Part shown: piece by piece, positions 16,599 to 27,182 of the stretch
How positions within the stretch are numbered: the stretch's first letter is position 1
How the letters are laid out: each line of letters opens with the position of its first letter
DNA from: Aromatoleum toluclasticum ATCC 700605
GTDB lineage: Bacteria; Pseudomonadota; Gammaproteobacteria; Burkholderiales; Rhodocyclaceae
Assembly (NCBI RefSeq): GCF_000378245.1
Contig: NZ_KB899505.1
Coordinates: 62,001-126,000 of the forward strand
DNA length: 64,000 bases
Direction of reading: 5' to 3'
Translations under genes and position numbers: made by a program
The notes under the pieces: generated by a model
Database searches by the model: none
What the model saw: the letters and a program-made list of their open reading frames with translations, nothing else
Told to the model about the DNA's origin: nothing

Positions 16599-17262
16599 CG
16601 CCGGCACGTTGGGGCTGCTGGGCGGGACCTTCGACCCGATCCATTTCGGACACCTGCGCCTCGCCGAGGAGGCCCGCGAGGCGCTCGGGCTCGCGCAGGT
16701 CGCGCTGATCCCGGCCGGCCAGCCGCCGCACCGCGATATGCCGCAGACCCCCGCCGCAGACCGCCTGGCGATGGTGCAGCGGGCGAGCGCCGGCAATCCG
16801 GGCCTCGTCGTCGACGCTGGCGAAGTGTACGCACCGGACAAGAGCTACACGGTGCTGACGCTGGAGCGCCTGCGCGCACTCCACGGGCCGCGGCGCCCGC
16901 TGGTGCTGATCCTCGGCGCCGACGCCTTCAACGGCCTGCCGGGCTGGCACCGCTGGCAGGAACTCTTCGGCCTCGCCCACATCGCGGTCGCCAATCGCCC
17001 GGGTTTCGCGCCGCACGGCCGGCGCTGGCCCGGCACGCTGTCGCCGGAACTCGACGCGGCGTGCGCGGGTCGCATCGACACGGACCCTGCAGCCCTGCAC
17101 CGGAGCCCGGCCGGGCGGGTCGTTCCCTTCGACATGACGCCGCTGGCTATTTCCGCGTCGCTGATCCGCGACCTCATCCACGGCGGGCACAGCGCCCGCT
17201 ATTTGCTGCCCGATTCCGTTCTCGACTATATTGGGCTGCACCACCTTTACCGCAGAACCTGA
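16579..17262 (+). CDS. nadD: Nicotinate-nucleotide adenylyltransferase
   Basis: 227 residues. It makes nicotinate adenine dinucleotide from nicotinate mononucleotide and ATP in NAD synthesis. The nucleotidyltransferase signature GLLGGTFDPIHFGHLRLAEEA (residues about 11-31) contains the HxGH-type active site HFGH. The C-terminal ISASLIRDLIHGG gives the second ATP-binding motif (SxxR). It overlaps the upstream membrane-protein gene by 20 bases, and its stop shares one base with the rsfS start. The conserved nadD-rsfS-rlmH order supports the call. Confidence 0.95.
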   Translation: MSPSKPDAGTLGLLGGTFDPIHFGHLRLAEEAREALGLAQVALIPAGQPPHRDMPQTPAADRLAMVQRASAGNPGLVVDAGEVYAPDKSYTVLTLERLRALHGPRRPLVLILGADAFNGLPGWHRWQELFGLAHIAVANRPGFAPHGRRWPGTLSPELDAACAGRIDTDPAALHRSPAGRVVPFDMTPLAISASLIRDLIHGGHSARYLLPDSVLDYIGLHHLYRRT

Positions 17263-17630
17263 TGGACACCCGCACACTCGAAAAAACCGTCGTCGCCGCC
17301 CTCGAAGACATCAAGGCCAAGGACATCGAAGTCCTCGACACCACCCGTCTGACTTCGCTGTTCGACCGCATCGTCATCGCCACGGGCGACTCGAACCGCC
17401 AGACGCGGGCGCTGGCGCGCAACGTGCAGGAAAAGGTCCGTGAAGCCGGCGCGCCGGTCATCAGCGTGGAAGGCGAGGAAACCGGCGAATGGGTGCTCGT
17501 CGACCTCGGCGACATCGTCGTGCACATCATGCAGCCGGCGATCCGCGTCTACTACAACCTCGAGGAACTGTGGGCCGCCCCCTCGACCCTGCGGCGCGGC
17601 CGCAGTGCGGCGGGCGTCGCGGCGCAGTGA
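17262..17630 (+). CDS. rsfS: Ribosomal silencing factor RsfS
   Basis: 122 residues from ATG 17262, which overlaps the nadD stop (TGATG). It binds ribosomal protein uL14 and blocks subunit joining under nutrient limitation. The Iojap-family core is clear: [29 protein letters not shown] and [17 protein letters not shown] short basic tail follows. An in-frame extension upstream lies within nadD and was rejected. Confidence 0.95.
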   Translation: MDTRTLEKTVVAALEDIKAKDIEVLDTTRLTSLFDRIVIATGDSNRQTRALARNVQEKVREAGAPVISVEGEETGEWVLVDLGDIVVHIMQPAIRVYYNLEELWAAPSTLRRGRSAAGVAAQ

Positions 17631-17682
17631 CGCCTCGCCTGCAACCGGCCCGGGGCCGGTCGCAGCGCTCGCACACTCATCC

Positions 17683-18153
17683 ATGAAACTGCTGATCGTC
17701 GCCGTCGGCACGCGCATGCCCGCATGGGTCGAGGCCGGCTTCGACGAATTCGCGCGCCGCATGCCGCGCGAGTTGCCGCTGCAGCTCGTCGAAGTGAAGG
17801 CCGAACCACGCACCACCGGCAAGACCGTCGAAGGGATGATGGCGGCCGAAGCGACCCGCATCGAGGCGGCCCTGCCGCCGCGCTGCCGCCGCGTGATCCT
17901 CGACGAGCGCGGCAGCGACCTCACCACCGTCGCGCTCGCCGGCCGGCTTGAAGCCTGGCAGGCCGACGGTGCCGACGTCGCGCTGATCGTCGGCGGCCCC
18001 GACGGCCTGTCACCGGCCCTGAAGTCGAGCGCGCACGAGCGCATCCGCCTGTCCAGCCTCACGTTGCCGCACGCGCTGGTGCGCCCGCTGCTCGCCGAAG
18101 CCCTGTACCGCGCCTGGACGGTGCAGAAGAACCACCCTTACCACCGGGAATGA
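17683..18153 (+). CDS. rlmH: 23S rRNA pseudouridine-1915 N3-methyltransferase RlmH
   Basis: 156 residues, matching the family length of about 155. It is a SPOUT-class enzyme that methylates pseudouridine 1915 in helix 69 of 23S rRNA. The knotted SAM-binding region is visible as [15 protein letters not shown], and [23 protein letters not shown] ends with the conserved NHPYHRE tail. The start at 17683 gives the standard N-terminus [13 protein letters not shown]. The gap after rsfS contains a GC-rich inverted repeat (17644-17661). Confidence 0.96.
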   Translation: MKLLIVAVGTRMPAWVEAGFDEFARRMPRELPLQLVEVKAEPRTTGKTVEGMMAAEATRIEAALPPRCRRVILDERGSDLTTVALAGRLEAWQADGADVALIVGGPDGLSPALKSSAHERIRLSSLTLPHALVRPLLAEALYRAWTVQKNHPYHRE

Positions 18154-18238
18154 GCGGTGCAGCGGGGGACGTTGCCGACGGGCGCCTCGTCCTCGGTCGC
18201 GACGCCCCGGAAGGCGCCGGCACTCGCATACCTCGCCC

Positions 18239-19126
18239 CTATTTCACGGCGCCGAAATCGAACACCAGCGGCTCGGACACGCTCTTGTGTTCGGCATTGG
18301 CCTTGTTGAACACGGCGACCTGCCCGGTGAGCCGGGATCCCGGCTTGAACACGACATCGTCGGCGTTGCCGGTATCGAGGGCGCGGGCGAATTCCAGATT
18401 CCAGTACCCGGCCTTCCACACGCCCTTGGCTGCGACGTCCGCGGCACTGCCCGAGGCGTTCGCTGCCGCGAACGAAGGCAGGCGCTCGCCCTTGTTTTCC
18501 TTCGGGCGCGGCAGCATCTCGTAGGGTGCGGTGCCCTCGTCGCGCCGCTTCGAGATGTAGATCACCGGACCGTCCTTCACCTGATACTCGGCGGCCGATT
18601 CCTGCATCTTCGTCGTCACGTGGTGCGTCATGTCCTCCGCGATGCCGCCGGGGTTGGTGCGCGCGGCCGACCACAGCCACACGTCGACCGTGTAGTCCCG
18701 GGTCGACAGCATCGTGCGGTCGAAATCACCGGCAAGGTGGAAGCGCACCGCGAACATGTCCTCGAGCTGGTTCTCGCGCTGGTACTTGTCGCCGCGCCAG
18801 CTCCATTCCTTGTGCACGGTGTCCGCGGCATCGTCGGGATAACGCACGGCGAGATAGAGGCGCCCCGCCGCGACGCCTGCCTTCAGTTCCACCGCAAGGC
18901 TGCCGGCTTTGTTGCGCTCGCCGGCCGGATCGAGACCGTACTTCGCGCGGTCCTCGCGCTCCAGCGCGGGCTTCACGGGGACCTTGACCCAGCCGCTGCT
19001 GCCCCACTCGCCCAGTTCGCCGTCGACCTTCGGAGCGGCGGCGAGGTTCGCCACCGGAATCACCTGCGGGGCCTGGGCCTGCGCGGCCAACGGCAGCAGC
19101 AACAGGAGCGTGGCAAGTAGTTTCAT
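18239..19126 (-). CDS. Exported ethylbenzene-dehydrogenase-type haem-domain protein
   Basis: 295 residues with a signal peptide (residues 1-18, ending AQA). The mature part resembles the haem-binding domain of ethylbenzene dehydrogenase gamma subunit and related c-552/DMSO-reductase-type cytochromes (EB_dh family, which binds b haem). Visible features are VDGELGEWGSSGWVKVP, LYLAVRYPDDAADT and WSAARTNPGGIAEDM. No CxxCH is present, so any haem would be non-covalent. It lies 30 bases after the cupredoxin gene on the same strand. No catalytic molybdenum or iron-sulfur subunits are nearby, so a stand-alone electron carrier or haem sensor is more likely than a dehydrogenase subunit. Confidence 0.75.
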   Translation of the reverse strand: MKLLATLLLLLPLAAQAQAPQVIPVANLAAAPKVDGELGEWGSSGWVKVPVKPALEREDRAKYGLDPAGERNKAGSLAVELKAGVAAGRLYLAVRYPDDAADTVHKEWSWRGDKYQRENQLEDMFAVRFHLAGDFDRTMLSTRDYTVDVWLWSAARTNPGGIAEDMTHHVTTKMQESAAEYQVKDGPVIYISKRRDEGTAPYEMLPRPKENKGERLPSFAAANASGSAADVAAKGVWKAGYWNLEFARALDTGNADDVVFKPGSRLTGQVAVFNKANAEHKSVSEPLVFDFGAVK

Positions 19127-19156
19127 GGGCGGCTCGGTCGGGTGTCGGGATCGCGC

Positions 19157-19621
19157 TTATTCAACGACGATCTTGCCGAACATGCCCTGATCCTTGTGAT
19201 CCTCGATCGTGCAGATGACGTCGAACTCGCCCTTGTTCACGGTGACGAAGAAGAGCTCGACCGAACCGCCGTTCTTGTAGGCCTCGACAGCCGTGAAGTA
19301 CGGCGCCTTGATCTCTCCGCCATTCGGCTTGGGCGTCTGCACCTTGCGCCACGCGACCGACTTGAAGAACTCCGTCGCGGTGTAATAGTGGTCCTTCTGG
19401 CCCACGTTCCTGATCACCAGGCGGTAGGGCTGGCCGGCCTTGAGCTTGAGATCCTGCGGCGTGAAGCTGTACTCGGCGAGCTCGACCGTGATCGTCTCCA
19501 TCGCGTCCCAGTTGGCGGCCTTCACGATCGCAGCGGCATCGGCGACCGGATCGGCCGCGCCGGCCAGGAACGGAACGGAAAGAACTGCCGCGGCGACAAG
19601 AGAGATGAGGGACGTGCGCAT
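19157..19621 (-). CDS. Periplasmic cupredoxin
   Basis: 154 residues from ATG 19621, with a signal peptide (residues 1-22, ending AGA). The type-1 copper site is complete: His78 (in GQKDHYYT), Cys137, His142 and Met147 (in ICTIEDHKDQGM). The AEYSFTPQDLKLKAGQPYRL strand pattern is that of plastocyanin/nitrosocyanin-like carriers. Upstream in-frame sequence lacks an acceptable start. The adjacent haem-domain gene suggests an electron-transfer pair in the periplasm (inference from proximity). Confidence 0.85.
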   Translation of the reverse strand: MRTSLISLVAAAVLSVPFLAGAADPVADAAAIVKAANWDAMETITVELAEYSFTPQDLKLKAGQPYRLVIRNVGQKDHYYTATEFFKSVAWRKVQTPKPNGGEIKAPYFTAVEAYKNGGSVELFFVTVNKGEFDVICTIEDHKDQGMFGKIVVE

Positions 19622-19741
19622 ACGGGCTTGCTCCAGGGTAAGCGGGCGGCTCTTTGGCGCCGGCCGGGTTTGACGATGCCGGATCGACTTGCGTGCATCG
19701 ACGGCGCGGGCCGCAAGCACACGGGCATTTGATGACCCTGA

Positions 19742-19754
19742 AATTGTATCAATT
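19742..19754. promoter_or_regulatory. AATTG-TAT-CAATT palindrome between cupredoxin and maf
   Basis: A perfect 5-bp inverted repeat with a 3-bp spacer lies in an AT-rich patch, about 121 bases upstream of the cupredoxin start and 147 upstream of maf. It could be an operator or part of a divergent promoter. The spacing differs from the FNR/CRP consensus, so the regulator is unknown. A TAGAAT -10 for maf lies at 19849-19854. Confidence 0.35.
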
Positions 19755-19900
19755 AAATGCGATGACAACGTCGACTGACGGGCTGCCCCGCCGCGTACAT
19801 TCAGTGGCGCCGCGCGCGGACGCGCGGGTCGCCACGCAGCAAGGAGCGTAGAATCCGCCCCTACAACCGCCGGCCTCCCGCATTTGACCGTCAGACCGCC

Positions 19901-20521
19901 ATGAGCAACCTTCAAGCCCGAATCTACCTCGCCTCGCGCAGCCCTCGCCGGCGCGAACTCCTGCGCCAGATCGGCGTGCATTTCGACCTGCTGGTATTCC
20001 GCGGCACGGAGCGTGGCGCGGACGCCGACGTCGACGAAACGCCGCTGCCTGACGAGAACGTGGAACACTACGTCGAGCGGGTCGCGCTCACCAAGGCCCA
20101 GGCCGGCTGCAGACGCCTGCAATGGCGCACGCTGCCGCAGCACCCGGTCTTGTCCGCGGACACCACGCTGGAGCTCGACGGCGAGATCATCGGCAAGCCG
20201 GCCGACGCCGCCGATGCCGCGGCCATCCTGCGCCGCCTTTCGGGACGCACGCATCGCGTGCTGACCGCGGTGGCGATCAGCGACGGTGCGCGCACGCGCA
20301 GCTCCATCAGCACCAGCGAAGTGCGTTTCCGCGCCCTGACCGACGCGGAGATCCGCCACTACGTCGCCTCTGGCGAACCGATGGACAAGGCCGGCGCATA
20401 CGGCATCCAGGGGCGCGCCGCGATCTTCATCGAGGAGATCCGCGGCAGCTACACCGGAATCATGGGCCTGCCGCTGTACGAGACCGCGCAGCTCCTCGAC
20501 GCCTTCGGCCATCCCCTGTAA
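19901..20521 (+). CDS. maf: Maf-family nucleotide pyrophosphatase
   Basis: 206 residues. It hydrolyses nucleoside triphosphates to monophosphates, for example dTTP/UTP or modified bases in the YhdE and YceF subgroups. The signature YLASRSPRRRELLRQIG (residues 9-25) forms the phosphate loop; SADTTLELDGEIIGKP and GAYGIQGRA complete the active site. Start ATG 19901. It is followed by rng, the common maf-rng arrangement, with a gap of about 100 bases. Confidence 0.93.
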   Translation: MSNLQARIYLASRSPRRRELLRQIGVHFDLLVFRGTERGADADVDETPLPDENVEHYVERVALTKAQAGCRRLQWRTLPQHPVLSADTTLELDGEIIGKPADAADAAAILRRLSGRTHRVLTAVAISDGARTRSSISTSEVRFRALTDAEIRHYVASGEPMDKAGAYGIQGRAAIFIEEIRGSYTGIMGLPLYETAQLLDAFGHPL

Positions 20522-20627
20522 GCTCGGCAGGTTCCCGCCCGGCGTTTGCCGGGCCGCACCCTCGATGGGCAATGCGCAATCGGTGCCTCACGTCTGCGCT
20601 TGCGCATTTCCCATTGGCAGCCATTTC

Positions 20628-22082
<1,455 letters not shown>

Positions 22083-22105
22083 CAGCCCCGGCGACACCCC
22101 AAGGC

Positions 22106-23041
22106 ATGGAGCCGACGCCGCACAGCTTCGGCAACGCGCCGCTACGCTACTTCGCCGCCACGCGCCCCGCCTTTCTCACCGTAACGCTGGTCGGCTGCCT
22201 GATCGGGCTGGCCGCGGCGCGGGCCGACGGCGTCGCGCTCGATGCGCTGCGTGCGCTCGTGACGGTGCTTTTCGCCTTGCTCGCGCATGCCGGCGCGAAC
22301 GTCCTCAACGACTACCATGACGCACTCAGTGGCGCCGACGACGCAAACGCCGAGCGGCTCTACCCCTTCACCGGCGGCAGCCGCTTCATCCAGAACGGCG
22401 TGCTGACGACGGACCAGACCGCACGCTTCGCCTACGCGCTACTCGGGCTGGTCGTGCCCGCGGGGCTGTGGCTCGCCTACGGTTCAGGGGGCGGCCTGAT
22501 TGCGATCGGGCTCGCGGGACTCGTCCTTGGCTGGGCCTATTCCGCGCCACCGCTCAGGCTCGCGAGCCGCGGACTGGGCGAATTCGCGATCGCCGGCGCG
22601 TGGCTGCTGGTCGTCGTCGGCGCGGACTTCGCACAGCGCGGGGCCTTCGCATGGACGCCCGTCGCGGCGGGACTCTCGTTCGCGCTGCTGGTCGCGAACC
22701 TCCTCTTCATCAACCAGTTCCCCGACCGCGCCGGCGACGCAGCCGCCGGCAAGCGCACGCTGGTCGTGCGGCTCGGCGCCGACACCGCGAAATGGGGCTA
22801 CTTCGCGCTCGCACTCGTGGCCTACGGCTGGCTCGTGCTGCAGGTCGGACGCTACAACCTGCCCCAGGCCTGCGCGGCGGCGGCGCTGACGCTGGTGCTG
22901 TCGTTCCATGCGGCGCGCCAGTTGCGCGACCATGCCGACGAGCCGGCCGAACTGCGCCCCGCGATCAAGCTCACGATCGCGGCAGCGAACCTGCACGGCC
23001 TGGTGCTCGCCGCAACGCTCGCCTTCGCGCGCCACACCTGA
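22106..23041 (+). CDS. UbiA-family prenyltransferase, MenA-like
   Basis: 311 residues from ATG 22106; a GTG at 22079 overlapping the rng stop is an alternative. About eight membrane helices. The first Asp-rich motif NDYHDALSGADDAN (about residues 70-83) and the second INQFPDRAGDAAAGK (about 205) bind the prenyl diphosphate via Mg. Spacing and sequence resemble 1,4-dihydroxy-2-naphthoate polyprenyltransferase, which would indicate menaquinone synthesis. That would suit the low-potential fumarate reductase elsewhere in the window. No other men genes are visible, so the acceptor is not certain. Confidence 0.8.
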   Translation: MEPTPHSFGNAPLRYFAATRPAFLTVTLVGCLIGLAAARADGVALDALRALVTVLFALLAHAGANVLNDYHDALSGADDANAERLYPFTGGSRFIQNGVLTTDQTARFAYALLGLVVPAGLWLAYGSGGGLIAIGLAGLVLGWAYSAPPLRLASRGLGEFAIAGAWLLVVVGADFAQRGAFAWTPVAAGLSFALLVANLLFINQFPDRAGDAAAGKRTLVVRLGADTAKWGYFALALVAYGWLVLQVGRYNLPQACAAAALTLVLSFHAARQLRDHADEPAELRPAIKLTIAAANLHGLVLAATLAFARHT

Positions 23042-23062
23042 TCCCATCTTCGGACCGAATAC

Positions 23063-23662
23063 ATGATCGGACGCATCGCCGGCATCCTGCTGGAAAAGAA
23101 CCCGCCCCAGATCGTCGTCGACGTGCATGGCGTCGGCTACGAAGTCGACGTGCCGATGAGCACCTTCTACGGCCTGCCCGCGACGGGCCAGCCCGTCGCG
23201 CTGTTCACCCATCTCGCGGTACGCGAGGACGGCCATTTCCTCTATGGCTTCGCCAGCGCCGACGAGCGCGCGGCCTTCCGCCAGCTGCTGAAGGTCTCGG
23301 GCATCGGTGCGCGTACGGCGCTCGCGGTGCTCTCTGGCCTGTCGGTGATGGACCTCGCGCAGGCCGTCGCGCTGCAGGAGGCGGGACGCCTGGTGAAGAT
23401 CCCCGGCATCGGCAAGAAGACCGCCGAACGCCTGCTGCTGGAGCTGCGCGACAAACTCGGCAAGGCGCTGCCAACGCTGGGGGCGACGGTCTCGGCGGGC
23501 GTCGTCGCGGCGGCACCGGATGCGCGCAGCGACATCCTCAACGCGCTGCTCGCGCTCGGCTACAACGAGAAGGAAGCGCTCGGAGCGATGAAGGCGGTAC
23601 CCGAGGACAGCGGCGTGTCGGACGGCATCCGACTGGCACTCAAGAGCCTGTCGAAGGCCTGA
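23063..23662 (+). CDS. ruvA: Holliday junction DNA helicase subunit RuvA
   Basis: 199 residues. RuvA tetramers bind four-way junctions and load RuvB. The N-terminal OB domain begins [20 protein letters not shown]. Two helix-hairpin-helix motifs follow ([17 protein letters not shown] and [17 protein letters not shown], residues about 73-125). The C-terminal RuvB-binding domain ends with [18 protein letters not shown]. It is followed 32 bases later by ruvB. Confidence 0.97.
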   Translation: MIGRIAGILLEKNPPQIVVDVHGVGYEVDVPMSTFYGLPATGQPVALFTHLAVREDGHFLYGFASADERAAFRQLLKVSGIGARTALAVLSGLSVMDLAQAVALQEAGRLVKIPGIGKKTAERLLLELRDKLGKALPTLGATVSAGVVAAAPDARSDILNALLALGYNEKEALGAMKAVPEDSGVSDGIRLALKSLSKA

Positions 23663-23694
23663 AGCGCCGGCTCGCGCTGCGCTAAACTGCCGCC

Positions 23695-24744
23695 ATGATC
23701 GAAACCGACAAGCTGCAGGCTCCGCGCATCATCTCCGCACAAGCCACCGACCGCCAGGAAGACGTGGTCGAGCGCGCGCTGCGCCCAAAGCGCCTGGCCG
23801 AATACGTCGGCCAGGCGAAGATCCGCGAACAGCTCGAAATCTTCATCGCCGCAGCCCGCCAGCGCGGCGACGCACTCGACCACGTGCTGCTGTTCGGCCC
23901 GCCGGGCCTGGGCAAGACCACGCTCGCGCACATCGTCGCGGCCGAGATGGGCGTGAACCTGCGTTCGACCTCCGGCCCGGTGCTGGAACGGGCCGGCGAC
24001 CTCGCAGCGCTGCTCACGAACCTCGAACCGCACGACGTCCTCTTCATCGACGAGATCCACCGCCTGTCGCCGGTCGTCGAGGAGATCCTGTACCCCGCGC
24101 TGGAAGACTTCCAGATCGACATCATGATCGGCGAAGGCCCGGCCGCGCGCTCGGTGAAGCTGGACCTGCCGCCCTTCACGCTGGTCGGCGCGACGACGCG
24201 CGCGGGCATGCTGACAAACCCCCTGCGCGACCGCTTCGGCATCGTGTCGCGGCTGGAGTTCTACACGCCGGAGGAGCTCGCCTACATCGTGAGCCGTTCG
24301 GCGCGCCTGCTCGAGGTGACGATCGACGACAGCGGCGCCTTCGAGATCGCGCGCCGCTCGCGCGGCACCCCGCGTATCGCCAACCGCCTGCTGCGCCGCG
24401 TGCGCGACTACGCGCAGGTCAAGGCCGACGGCGACATCACCGCGGCCGTCGCCGACGCGGCGCTGCGCATGCTCGATGTCGACCACCTCGGACTCGACCT
24501 GATGGACCGCAAGCTGCTGGGGGCCATGCTGGAGAAATTCGCCGGCGGGCCGGTCGGCCTCGACAACCTCGCCGCGGCGATCGGCGAATCGTCCGATACG
24601 ATCGAGGACGTGCTCGAACCCTACCTGATCCAGCAGGGCTACCTGCAACGCACGCCGCGTGGCCGCATCGCCACCGCGGCGATCTGGGAGCACTTCGGAC
24701 TTGCACGACCGGGGCGCGGCGACGGAGACCTGTTCGGCGCCTGA
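23695..24744 (+). CDS. ruvB: Holliday junction DNA helicase ATPase RuvB
   Basis: 349 residues, AAA+ motor of branch migration. Walker [11 protein letters not shown], Walker [11 protein letters not shown], sensor 1 LVGATTRAG, the arginine-finger region and a C-terminal winged helix ending [12 protein letters not shown] are all intact. ATG 23695 is preceded by a short gap after ruvA, so the two are probably one transcript. ruvC is not in this operon; it lies at 63342. Confidence 0.97.
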   Translation: MIETDKLQAPRIISAQATDRQEDVVERALRPKRLAEYVGQAKIREQLEIFIAAARQRGDALDHVLLFGPPGLGKTTLAHIVAAEMGVNLRSTSGPVLERAGDLAALLTNLEPHDVLFIDEIHRLSPVVEEILYPALEDFQIDIMIGEGPAARSVKLDLPPFTLVGATTRAGMLTNPLRDRFGIVSRLEFYTPEELAYIVSRSARLLEVTIDDSGAFEIARRSRGTPRIANRLLRRVRDYAQVKADGDITAAVADAALRMLDVDHLGLDLMDRKLLGAMLEKFAGGPVGLDNLAAAIGESSDTIEDVLEPYLIQQGYLQRTPRGRIATAAIWEHFGLARPGRGDGDLFGA

Positions 24745-24753
24745 GCCCACGCG

Positions 24754-25104
24754 ATGCGCACTTTCATCGCCTTCACGATGACGCTGTGCCTGCTCGGCGG
24801 CGCTTGGCTGCTGCAGGGGCCGGCCTTCTTCTGGCCGGACCGCCTCGACCCCTCGCAGGGCGTGTTCCTCAGCGGCCTGTCGGCGCAGCTGCTGGGCGCC
24901 GGCCTGCTGGCGATCGCCGGCCTCGGCACAATGGTGATCGCGCGCGCGGCGCGCGGCGTCCGCGGCGCTGCGACACGCGGCTGGCAGCTCCGCTACTTCC
25001 TGCTGATCCTGCTTGCGCTAGGCCTCGTCAGCGCGGCCTTCAGTCTCGGCGAGCGCGGGCCGAACCCGGACTGGCGTGCGCCGGGGAGCATTGCTCCCTC
25101 TTAG
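24754..25104 (+). CDS. Small hypothetical membrane protein
   Basis: 116 residues starting nine bases after ruvB. Three hydrophobic segments are predicted (about residues 4-20, 41-64 and 81-97), separated by an aromatic loop and a basic RAARGVRGAATRGW loop. No recognisable domain. The frame keeps normal GC-rich codon use and tight spacing to ruvB, which supports it being real. Function unknown. Confidence 0.6.
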   Translation: MRTFIAFTMTLCLLGGAWLLQGPAFFWPDRLDPSQGVFLSGLSAQLLGAGLLAIAGLGTMVIARAARGVRGAATRGWQLRYFLLILLALGLVSAAFSLGERGPNPDWRAPGSIAPS

Positions 25105-25112
25105 GAATGGAC

Positions 25113-25170
25113 TGTGGGAGCGGCTTCAGCCGCGAATGTGCGCCGATTCGCGGCTGAAGCCGCTCCCACA
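25113..25170. repeat. REP-like element with perfect 24-bp inverted repeat, copy 1
   Basis: Arms TGTGGGAGCGGCTTCAGCCG(CGAA) at 25113-25136 and 25147-25170 are exact complements around a 10-base loop. A second copy is at 29813-29868 and a half-copy at about 29930-29942. The same family is widespread between genes in pseudomonads and relatives, where it is linked to RAYT transposases. Here it separates convergent genes and may act as a transcription barrier. Confidence 0.9.
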
Positions 25171-25197
25171 AGGTCGGGCGAAGGCCCACCGTCCGTC

Positions 25198-26388
25198 TCA
25201 GCCGACCTGAACGGCCAACCCCTTCAGGTATTCCCCCTCCGGCACCGCCAGCCCGATCGGGTGATCCGCTGCGGCCGACAGCCGATGCACGATGCGCGCA
25301 TCGACACCGGCGTCGCTCGCCGCGCCGGCGACAATCTTCTGGAAGAGCTCCAGGCCGATACCGCCCGAGCACGAGTAGGTCATCAGGATGCCGCCCGGGT
25401 TGAGCAGGCGGAAGCCGAAGAGGTTGATGTCCTTGTAGGCACGCGCGGCGCGGTCCGCATGCGCGGCCGAGGGTGCGAACTTCGGCGGATCGAGGACGAT
25501 GAGGTCGAAAGTCCGCCCCTCGGCCTTCAGCGCGCGGAGCGCCGCGAACACGTCGGCTTCCATCCACTCCGCGCGGTCCGCGTCGAGCTGCGGATTGAGC
25601 TCGACATTACGCCGCGCGACTTCCAGCGCCGGCCCCGATGAATCGATTGACAGCACCGACGTCGCGCCGCCCGCGAGCGCCTGCAGCGAGAAGCCGCCCG
25701 TGTAGCAGAAGCAGTTCAACACGCTGCGCCCGGCCGCGAGGAGTCCGGTGAGGCGGCGATTGTCGCGCTGGTCGAGGTAGAAGCCGGTCTTGTGGCCGGC
25801 GACGACATCAACCTCCATCCGCACGCCGTTCTCGACGATGGTCAGCGCCTCCGCCGGCAACTCGCCATGCACGCAGCCGGTCTTCGGCTCCAGCCCTTCG
25901 AGCTTGCGCACATCGGAGTCGGAACGCTCGTACACCGCCTTGCAGCCGGTCGCCTGCGCCAGGCCGGCGACGATCGCGTCGCGCCATTTCTCAGCGCCAG
26001 CGCTGGTGAGCTGCACGACGACCACATCGCCGAAACGGTCTGCGATCACGCCCGGCAGGCCGTCCGATTCGCCGTGGATCAGGCGCACGCCGCTCTCGCT
26101 CGCGAGCAGGGGATGGGTCGCGCGACGGGCGACCGACTCGGCGACGCGACGCTTGAAGAAGACATGATCGATCGAGACGTCGGGCGCAAAGGTCCACATG
26201 CGCGCGCGGATCTGCGACTCGGGCGACCACGCGGCGCGGCCGAGCGGACGGCCATCATCCGCGACGACCTCGACCGTGTCGCCGGGCCGCGCGCGGCCTT
26301 CCAGGCGGGCCACGGAGCCCGCGAACACCCACGGGTGGCGGCGCAGGAGCGAGCGCTCCTTGCCGGGATTCAGAACGAGCTTGGACAT
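25198..26388 (-). CDS. rlmI: 23S rRNA (cytosine-5)-methyltransferase RlmI-like
   Basis: 396 residues. An N-terminal PUA domain (LNPGKERSLLRRHPWVFAGSV onwards), a central EEHE-like linker (KTGFYLDQRDNR) and a Rossmann methyltransferase domain with VLNCFCYTGGFSLQALAGGA and catalytic-region DPPKFAPS make the RlmI architecture. RlmI methylates C1962 of 23S rRNA. The final SCSGG is the second conserved cysteine segment. Family members close to RlmI may have other rRNA targets. Confidence 0.9.
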   Translation of the reverse strand: MSKLVLNPGKERSLLRRHPWVFAGSVARLEGRARPGDTVEVVADDGRPLGRAAWSPESQIRARMWTFAPDVSIDHVFFKRRVAESVARRATHPLLASESGVRLIHGESDGLPGVIADRFGDVVVVQLTSAGAEKWRDAIVAGLAQATGCKAVYERSDSDVRKLEGLEPKTGCVHGELPAEALTIVENGVRMEVDVVAGHKTGFYLDQRDNRRLTGLLAAGRSVLNCFCYTGGFSLQALAGGATSVLSIDSSGPALEVARRNVELNPQLDADRAEWMEADVFAALRALKAEGRTFDLIVLDPPKFAPSAAHADRAARAYKDINLFGFRLLNPGGILMTYSCSGGIGLELFQKIVAGAASDAGVDARIVHRLSAAADHPIGLAVPEGEYLKGLAVQVG

Positions 26389-26482
26389 GGCGAAAACCGC
26401 AGAAGGATCAGGCGCGTGAGTTTAAAGCCACACGCGGCCCCCCGCCAGCGAAGCATCCGCAAGGCTGCAGCCCGAACCGCAG

Positions 26483-26989
26483 TCAGTCCTGCATGCGCTT
26501 GCGGATACGATCGGCGGTATCGAGCAGCTCCGGCAGGTCGCGCGAGCCCAGCAAGGCGCCGAAATGCTCGATCGCACGCTGCGTCAGGAACAGGTGTCCG
26601 TTGCCGCGGCGCGTGATCCAGCCGAGCTCGACGAGGCGCACGATCTTGCGCCGCACCGTCTCGCGCGGCAGGCCGGTCGCCGCAGCGATCGAATAGGCGT
26701 TGCACGGGCGCATGACAGTGGCAAACTTGTCACCATCGACGCCCACGTGCACCTCGCCGCTGTTCTCGAGCGAGCCGATGTTATGCAGCGCGATTTCGCC
26801 GAGCAGAAGCGGCAACAGGATGTCGCGCTCGAACTCTTCGAACAGGCGCCTCAGGCTCCGGATCTGGTAACGGGCTAGCAGGATCGCCGCAGTACGCAAG
26901 GGCGAGGGGCAGGGGCCCTCCACGACCGCATAGCCCCCCTCTCCGGCATTGAGGCTGTTGGCTTCTGGATTCTTTACAGTACGGCTCAT
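26483..26989 (-). CDS. Winged-helix HTH protein, function unknown
   Basis: 168 residues from ATG 26989, preceded by a GAGAAAGG ribosome site; an upstream in-frame ATG lacks one. The N-terminal half is helical and hydrophobic (LFEEFERDILLPLLLGEIALHN). The C-terminal half contains an HTH: AYSIAAATGLPRETVRRKIV as recognition unit and RRGNGHLFLT as wing. This resembles MarR/Crp C-terminal domains without a cyclic-nucleotide pocket. It is probably a DNA-binding regulator, with target unknown. The 26990-27182 gap upstream holds its promoter; a short GGCTC-N5-GAGCC palindrome is at 27053-27067. Confidence 0.65.
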   Translation of the reverse strand: MSRTVKNPEANSLNAGEGGYAVVEGPCPSPLRTAAILLARYQIRSLRRLFEEFERDILLPLLLGEIALHNIGSLENSGEVHVGVDGDKFATVMRPCNAYSIAAATGLPRETVRRKIVRLVELGWITRRGNGHLFLTQRAIEHFGALLGSRDLPELLDTADRIRKRMQD

Positions 26990-27182
26990 GGCTGCCTTTC
27001 TCCCGACGCCCGCAATAGGGCGTAAGGCAGACGTGTCGGGGTGAAACAACGTGGCTCTGTTGGAGCCTTCTTGTTTTGAGCATAGCGCAGACCCGCCCCG
27101 CGGCCGGGAATTTCTCTACCCGATTTGGGCAGGATTTCACAACCCGGAATTTATAACCAAATATTTCCGGACGAGTTGCGCC

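Noticed and set aside
19742-19754. FNR/ANR box upstream of the cupredoxin
   Set aside because: The palindrome AATTG-TAT-CAATT does not match TTGAT-N4-ATCAA in sequence or spacing.
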